Assembly: GCA_049291395.1 (NCBI GenBank)
Contig: JBATPJ010000019.1
Coordinates: 1 to 16,269, forward strand
Source of the DNA: JAPUDQ01 sp049291395
Lineage (GTDB): Bacteria > Patescibacteriota > Saccharimonadia > Saccharimonadales > Saccharimonadaceae
Direction of reading: 5' to 3'
DNA length: 16,269 bases
The notes beneath the pieces were generated by a model that saw nothing but the letters and a program-made list of their open reading frames with translations, was not told the origin of the DNA and did not search any database. A program made the position numbers and the translations under genes. Below are positions 12,442 through 16,269 of the stretch, piece by piece (the first letter of the stretch is position 1; the number at the start of each line of letters is the position of its first letter).

Positions 12442-12747
12442 TCAGTAGTGGCCGGTGATGGCCTTGATCCGCCGAAGGCAGCGCTGCACTGGCTCGACGA
12501 GCCAGACGATGATCGTGACGACGAGCAATACTGCCGTCACGACGCAGGACCCCTGCATGTAGACGCGTGACATCTCGCTCGGCTGATAACCGTCGGTGGC
12601 AGTGGCGAGTGCCAGCGTCACAAAACACATACCGCTGAAGGCCCAGAGGGCGGTCCACCTGATCGGTCCATCGATCCACGCCGATCGCAGCATCATCCCG
12701 AAGACCAAGATGCAGCAAACGAAGAAGCTGATGGAGAGGAACATCAT
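12442..12747 (-). CDS. Small three-helix membrane protein, unknown function
   Basis: The 101-residue protein has three hydrophobic segments: about residues 3-21, 30-50 (WTALWAFSGMCFVTLALATAT) and 67-85 (VVTAVLLVVTIIVWLV). A basic tail (RCLRRIK) suggests that the C-terminus faces the cytoplasm. No known family is evident. The gene is well supported: a consensus promoter at 12865-12837, a 5' UTR of about 83 bases, the SD AAGGGAG 6 bases before the first of two consecutive ATG codons, and a bidirectional terminator downstream. The UTRs are unusual, with a hairpin just ahead of the SD, a large hairpin after the stop, and an 11-base match between the 3' UTR and the SD, suggesting strong translational control. 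The longer antisense-frame ORF over this region is less likely to be coding. Confidence 0.78.
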   Translation of the reverse strand: MMFLSISFFVCCILVFGMMLRSAWIDGPIRWTALWAFSGMCFVTLALATATDGYQPSEMSRVYMQGSCVVTAVLLVVTIIVWLVEPVQRCLRRIKAITGHY

Positions 12748-12766
12748 GTCGTACTCCCTTGCTCGA

Positions 12767-12783
12767 GGTACCGCGAAGGTACC
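12767..12783 (-). promoter_or_regulatory. Leader hairpin upstream of the SD of the 101-codon gene
   Basis: Two copies of GGTACC (12767-12772 and 12778-12783) form a 6-bp hairpin with a 5-base loop in the minus-strand mRNA, 2 bases upstream of the GAGCAAGGGAG segment that contains the SD. Confidence 0.55.
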
Positions 12784-12836
12784 GGGTTCTCACGGATCCA
12801 TGCGACACTGAAATATCGAGGTTCGTGCTATCAGAT

Positions 12837-12865
12837 ATATTAACATAAACGATTAGTAAAGTCAA
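12837..12865 (-). promoter_or_regulatory. Promoter of the 101-codon membrane protein gene
   Basis: On the minus strand TTGACT (12865-12860), a 17-base spacer and TAATAT (12842-12837) are close to consensus. The predicted start is near 12830. Confidence 0.8.
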
Positions 12866-12922
12866 CATTTATCCATAAGCTAATTATCTTTGTCAAGTAA
12901 TAATCAGAATTCTAGCATCATA

Positions 12923-12951
12923 TTGACTTATCACAAAACTTATGCTAACAT
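12923..12951 (+). promoter_or_regulatory. Promoter of the metalloprotease-like gene
   Basis: TTGACT (12923-12928), a 17-base spacer and TAACAT (12946-12951). The start would fall near 12958, so the mRNA leader is about 16 bases, A-rich and without SD. This argues for the ATG at 12974 and against a TTG start at 12890. Confidence 0.65.
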
Positions 12952-12973
12952 CATCTTAAGTACAAAAACAAAC

Positions 12974-14503
12974 ATGCCAGAATCTCAGACACCCACCACC
13001 GAACGACAACCCGCTACTCATCACGAGCCGGGTTATTACAGAGGCAAGCATAGATATCCACGGCGAGGCGGAGATGGAGCGTTAGATAAATTAGTCCGGC
13101 ACGGGACAAGTATGATAATAGGTGTCACGATCGGTACTCCCGCTGGGATTACGGCAGGTAATCTCGGACATGAAGCCGTGACGCCCCGGCCAGTTGCGGG
13201 CGCGCTACCTGCCGGGGGTATACCGAAGTCAAGCTCTGATGCAGCTCCTCGATCTCGCCCAGAAGCCTTGCCAGGGGTGCCTCAGGTACCGGAGGAGACG
13301 AAGGGCCTCTGTGGTATACCAGAGCACATGCAATATCTGCTGGTTACAGATTGCAATCTGCTATCTCCGATTACAAGCGGGCCAGATATGCCACGACTTG
13401 ATATCCACCGTGATCAAGTCGGTTCGGTCATCAACGATAAGGGCGAATCTACAACGATTGGTTCGATCCACGCCGATGGTACACTCGATGCTGACGTGCT
13501 ACCTGATGACTACAAGCTAGCGCTGCGTACAGCAATGACCGATCCCTACGTCGCATCTCTTGTCAGTAAGTATCCAGTTACACTTGATCTTGCCCCTAAC
13601 AATCAAAATGGATATTTTATTCCAGGTAAAGACCTGGACTCGCTCGGCTCGATTCGCCTGATATTTAACGGTAACCCTGATGTGCCGTCTAGTGACTCAC
13701 TCTATCCTACGTGGGGGAGCATTCGTCTTGTGCTGATACATGAAGGGACGCATGGTGACTATAATACCTGGGAGAAGATGTCTTATCATGATACGGAGGC
13801 CGGGCAATTTGCGGCATATACGATACAACAGCTTGAGTCGCTTCACGCAGAAGAAGTCAGCGCGAACTATCACGATACGCTTGAGGAAAATGCGGATTTT
13901 TATCGTATGCAGCTCAACGATTTTGCAAATGCCCTTACTCCAGAGGCAACAGTAAACATTGATCCGGCAGTAGTACAGATCATTCGCCAAAACGTCGGAG
14001 AAATGATTAGTCTCATCGATGATGGACGTATCGAAGATACCATTGCGAATCCGGATCAGACAAATCAATCTGCCATATATGATCGTATCGTCCGCGGTTC
14101 GGGGATATCATATGGGAAGTTAAGTCTACTCCTCAAAGGTGCATCCTCGGATCTATTGATCAACACGGGCTTTTGGTATGCCATGCACGTGGCCGACCAA
14201 TATAGGTTCATGAGAGACGGTAGCACGACTCCTGGAGTAAGTGATGAGCATGCTGGGCATCCTGGCGATGCGACGACCGAGATGATGGCATCAATCATGG
14301 TCGCCGTCCAAGGCGCACCGGACAAGTTTTTAGACAGGGTGACAGTGATGTCGTCTACGCATCGTGAGCGAATCACCAAATTTCTCGAGACGATTGAGGC
14401 CATGTATGTCTATAATTCTCCTGAGCTAAACGGTGCGACAAACTTACGCTATGTGATCACTCATCTCCGCGCGGTAGATACTCCAGGCACGGCGCAGCCA
14501 TAA
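12974..14503 (+). CDS. Putative HExxH zinc metalloprotease
   Basis: The protein is 509 residues from ATG 12974. It has a single HEGTH motif in a hydrophobic lead-in (IRLVLIHEGTHGDY, His256 to His260), the zinc-binding and catalytic signature of many metallopeptidases. Fifteen residues after HEGTH comes TEAGQFAAY, resembling the EAxxFAA segment that carries the third ligand in some HExxH families, so Glu275 is a candidate ligand. The N-terminus is polar and basic, followed by a weak hydrophobic stretch at about 45-63 (MIIGVTIGTPAGITAG) and a Pro-rich linker to about 110, so it could be membrane-anchored or exported. The two cysteines near 113 and 127 might pair. No named family is recognised, and the protease call rests mainly on the motif. 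Codon use looks less GC-biased than in neighbouring core genes. The gene is divergent from the 101-codon gene. Confidence 0.68.
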   Translation: MPESQTPTTERQPATHHEPGYYRGKHRYPRRGGDGALDKLVRHGTSMIIGVTIGTPAGITAGNLGHEAVTPRPVAGALPAGGIPKSSSDAAPRSRPEALPGVPQVPEETKGLCGIPEHMQYLLVTDCNLLSPITSGPDMPRLDIHRDQVGSVINDKGESTTIGSIHADGTLDADVLPDDYKLALRTAMTDPYVASLVSKYPVTLDLAPNNQNGYFIPGKDLDSLGSIRLIFNGNPDVPSSDSLYPTWGSIRLVLIHEGTHGDYNTWEKMSYHDTEAGQFAAYTIQQLESLHAEEVSANYHDTLEENADFYRMQLNDFANALTPEATVNIDPAVVQIIRQNVGEMISLIDDGRIEDTIANPDQTNQSAIYDRIVRGSGISYGKLSLLLKGASSDLLINTGFWYAMHVADQYRFMRDGSTTPGVSDEHAGHPGDATTEMMASIMVAVQGAPDKFLDRVTVMSSTHRERITKFLETIEAMYVYNSPELNGATNLRYVITHLRAVDTPGTAQP

Positions 14504-14508
14504 GCCTA

Positions 14509-14537
14509 TTGCATTTTGTGGTAAATTATGCTACAAT
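14509..14537 (+). promoter_or_regulatory. Upstream promoter of ftsK
   Basis: TTGCAT (14509-14514), a 17-base spacer and TACAAT (14532-14537). It would start a transcript near 14544 with a leader of about 49 bases holding the hairpin TCGACG/CGTCGA (14555-14572). Confidence 0.65.
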
Positions 14538-14554
14538 TAAAACATAAACAGATA

Positions 14555-14583
14555 TCGACGGTATCTCGTCGAAGAAGTATAAT
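14555..14583 (+). promoter_or_regulatory. Second, proximal candidate promoter of ftsK
   Basis: TCGACG (14555-14560), a 17-base spacer and the perfect TATAAT (14578-14583) end 9 bases before the ATG at 14593. This would give a leaderless message. The -35 box overlaps the left arm of the leader hairpin of the upstream promoter transcript. Confidence 0.5.
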
Positions 14584-14592
14584 AAAATCGAT

Positions 14593-16269
14593 ATGGCAAA
14601 ACGCAAAAAACGCTCCAGCAAGAAGGTAGACAAGCCACAGCACCAAGTGCCGGATGGTTTTTGGCGCCAAGTGTGGGCGATCGGTTTTGTCGTCCTGGCG
14701 CTGCTGCTGATCGTCGCGATGTTTGGCTCGGGTGGCCCGCTGCTTGATTTTATCCTCGGGGCGTTCCGTGCGCTCTTTGGTCTGGCAGTGTATATCTTGC
14801 CGCTTTTCTTTATCTTCATCGCTGTCAGTACCTTTCGCGCAGAGGAAAACCGTCTCGCGACCGTCATGAAATTTGCTTCGCTCCTGGTCGTCGTCTGGAT
14901 ATCCGGGCTCTTCGGAGTCTTCTCCGGTGACCCTGGCAACAGCGAGATCGCGCAGGAAGGGGCCGGCGGCGGTCTGATCGGCTGGCTGGTGAACCAAGCG
15001 ATGCTCAGCCTGGTCGACGAATCGGTAGCGAGCTTTATCTATATCGTGCTGATCGTCGTGACGTTGCTGTTTGTGCTGGCGATCCCGCCGCAGTCTATCA
15101 TCGATTTCTTCCGCAGCCTTTTCCGTCGTGATGGTGACCCAAGCCTCGAGGGCAATGCAGCGGTTGCCGAGCGGGCAAATGCTATCGATAGCAAACCAAT
15201 CAGTGAGTTCAAACTCAACGAAGGCGTACCGACGGTGACGAGCAGCGACAAAGGTGGCCTCAGCTCACTGCGCAACAGCTATAAACAAGACAAAGCCGCC
15301 GAAGAGCGCGCTGCGCTTACTAGCACCAGCGACCCTGACTGGGAAGCACCAAGTGTCGACTTACTCGAGAAGAAACAGTCCCCAGCCGATGCTGGTGATG
15401 TCAAACACAACGCTCAGATCATCAAAGACACACTGAGCGAATTTAGCATCGAAGTCGAGATGGAAGGGGCCAATATCGGTCCGAAAGTCACTCAGTACAC
15501 GCTCAAACCACCGAGTGGTGTCAAGCTCAACCGCATCTCGGCTCTCGAGACCAATATCGCGCTCAACCTCGCCGCGCAGGCCCTGCGTATCGAAGCGCCG
15601 ATCCCTGGCCAGCGGGCTGTCGGTATCGAAGTGCCGAACCGCAAAGCCGCTGACGTGCGTCTCTACGGTATCCTGACGGCCAAGCAGTGGGGGAGCGCGA
15701 CCGAACCACTGAGCTTCGCCATCGGTAAAGATATCGCCGGTGATGCTGTTGTCGGTGAGCTCAACAAGATGCCGCATCTGCTGATCGCTGGTCAGACTGG
15801 CTCTGGTAAATCCGTCATGATCAACACGCTGCTCTCGAGCCTGTTGTACCGTAACAGCCCGGCTGACATGCGCCTCATCCTCGTCGACCCAAAGCAAGTC
15901 GAGATGACGCCATACCAAGATATCCCGCACCTCTTGACGCCGATTATCACTGAGCCCGAGAAGACGATTAGCGCTCTCAAATGGGCGGTCAACGAGATGG
16001 AGCGTCGCTATACCTTGCTCGCTGAGGTCAAAGTCCGTGATATCAAGAGCTACAACAGCAAAAAACCCGAAGAACCGATGCCATATATCGTCATCGTCAT
16101 CGATGAGCTCGCCGACCTGATGATGATCGCCGCGCGCGACGTCGAGGCTCTCATCGTCCGTCTGGCCCAGAAGGCCCGTGCCGTCGGTGTCCACCTGGTG
16201 CTGGCGACTCAGCGACCAAGTGTCGATGTCATCACCGGCCTCATCAAAGCCAACGTACCAGCACGTATC
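14593..16269 (+). CDS. ftsK: DNA translocase FtsK/SpoIIIE (3' end outside window)
   Basis: FtsK is a septum-located membrane protein whose hexameric motor pumps chromosomal DNA during division. The visible 559 residues include a basic start (MAKRKKRSSKK), four membrane helices at about 28-46, 53-78, 88-110 and 143-165, a linker of about 165-265, the alpha domain (with FSIEVEMEGANIGPKVTQYTL), and the beta motor domain with Walker A GQTGSGKS (400-407), LILVDPKQVE, and Walker B IVIVIDELADL (Asp504-Glu505). The frame stays open to the window edge. The family is usually 750-880 residues, so the last part of the motor and any gamma DNA-reading domain are not seen. The ATG has no good SD, but a TATAAT box lies 9 bases upstream. 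Confidence 0.96.
   Translation, partial: MAKRKKRSSKKVDKPQHQVPDGFWRQVWAIGFVVLALLLIVAMFGSGGPLLDFILGAFRALFGLAVYILPLFFIFIAVSTFRAEENRLATVMKFASLLVVVWISGLFGVFSGDPGNSEIAQEGAGGGLIGWLVNQAMLSLVDESVASFIYIVLIVVTLLFVLAIPPQSIIDFFRSLFRRDGDPSLEGNAAVAERANAIDSKPISEFKLNEGVPTVTSSDKGGLSSLRNSYKQDKAAEERAALTSTSDPDWEAPSVDLLEKKQSPADAGDVKHNAQIIKDTLSEFSIEVEMEGANIGPKVTQYTLKPPSGVKLNRISALETNIALNLAAQALRIEAPIPGQRAVGIEVPNRKAADVRLYGILTAKQWGSATEPLSFAIGKDIAGDAVVGELNKMPHLLIAGQTGSGKSVMINTLLSSLLYRNSPADMRLILVDPKQVEMTPYQDIPHLLTPIITEPEKTISALKWAVNEMERRYTLLAEVKVRDIKSYNSKKPEEPMPYIVIVIDELADLMMIAARDVEALIVRLAQKARAVGVHLVLATQRPSVDVITGLIKANVPARI

Noticed and set aside
12378..12764. Inverted repeats as ends of a transposable element
   Set aside because: The arms are only 11 bp, have no flanking target duplication, and enclose no transposase; one arm is the SD of the enclosed gene.
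12305..12868. 187-codon minus-strand ORF
   Set aside because: It overlaps the 101-codon gene in another frame and reads through the promoter, terminator and hairpins. The shorter ORF has a good SD and clear membrane helices.
12890..12973. TTG start 28 codons upstream of the metalloprotease-like gene
   Set aside because: It reads through the promoter at 12923-12951, so the message would not contain it.
15361..16194. 277-codon minus-strand ORF
   Set aside because: It is antisense to the ftsK motor domain, whose Walker A and B motifs are clear. Its composition (Asp, Val and Arg rich) is what reversed GC-biased codons produce, and there is no SD or promoter.
1..16269. CRISPR array, tRNA, rRNA, insertion sequence or phage genes
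   Set aside because: No regularly spaced direct repeats, no tRNA T-loop signature, no transposase-like ORF and no phage protein were seen.

Overview
The window looks like a core chromosomal segment of a small-genome bacterium of the Candidatus Saccharibacteria (TM7) / Patescibacteria type. This is an inference from four things: the rpsO, pnp, RNase J and ftsK backbone with lineage-specific membrane and hypothetical proteins between; many genes that appear to start on leaderless mRNAs; a uracil-DNA glycosylase that has lost its iron-sulfur cysteines; and mid-range GC with TGA used as a stop (the 101-residue gene ends in TGA). I see no mobile element, CRISPR array, rRNA or tRNA.

Layout. Positions 1-577 hold a structured leader, rpsO (ribosomal protein S15), a strong terminator and a promoter. 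Positions 578-4802 hold a hypothetical protein, a convergent minus-strand pair (a Nudix hydrolase, then a PlsY-like acyltransferase), a long acidic hypothetical protein and a single-pass membrane protein. All five of these genes lack a Shine-Dalgarno (SD) sequence and have a -10 box 6-11 bases before the start codon. Positions 4803-5278 hold a minus-strand unit with a consensus promoter, an SD, a 53-codon gene, large hairpins and a terminator, then the leader of pnp. Positions 5279-10016 hold pnp, a membrane-anchored helical protein, a family-4-like uracil-DNA glycosylase and an APH-fold kinase-like protein. The last three are closely spaced on one strand and each has an SD. Positions 10017-12360 hold a promoter, a leader with a tyrosine-rich 25-codon ORF, the RNase J gene and a bidirectional terminator. 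Positions 12361-12870 hold a minus-strand gene for a small three-helix membrane protein. Positions 12974-14503 encode a putative HExxH metalloprotease, and ftsK runs from 14593 off the right edge.

How the genes fit together. S15, PNPase and RNase J belong to translation and RNA turnover. FtsK handles chromosome segregation at division. The glycosylase and the Nudix enzyme belong to DNA repair and nucleotide sanitation. PlsY belongs to phospholipid synthesis.

The most interesting signal is regulatory. The pnp and rnj leaders each carry a short ORF (23 and 25 codons) that ends at or just after the SD of the ribonuclease gene. The two leaders share a sequence element (CAGAG, then TACCTnTnACC(C)TCTG) that can close a stem and encodes a common LYLxP motif. 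This may be an undescribed paired control of the two main RNA-degrading enzymes. A second signal is an 11-base perfect complement between the SD and the 3' UTR of the 101-codon membrane protein gene, which suggests fold-back control of translation.
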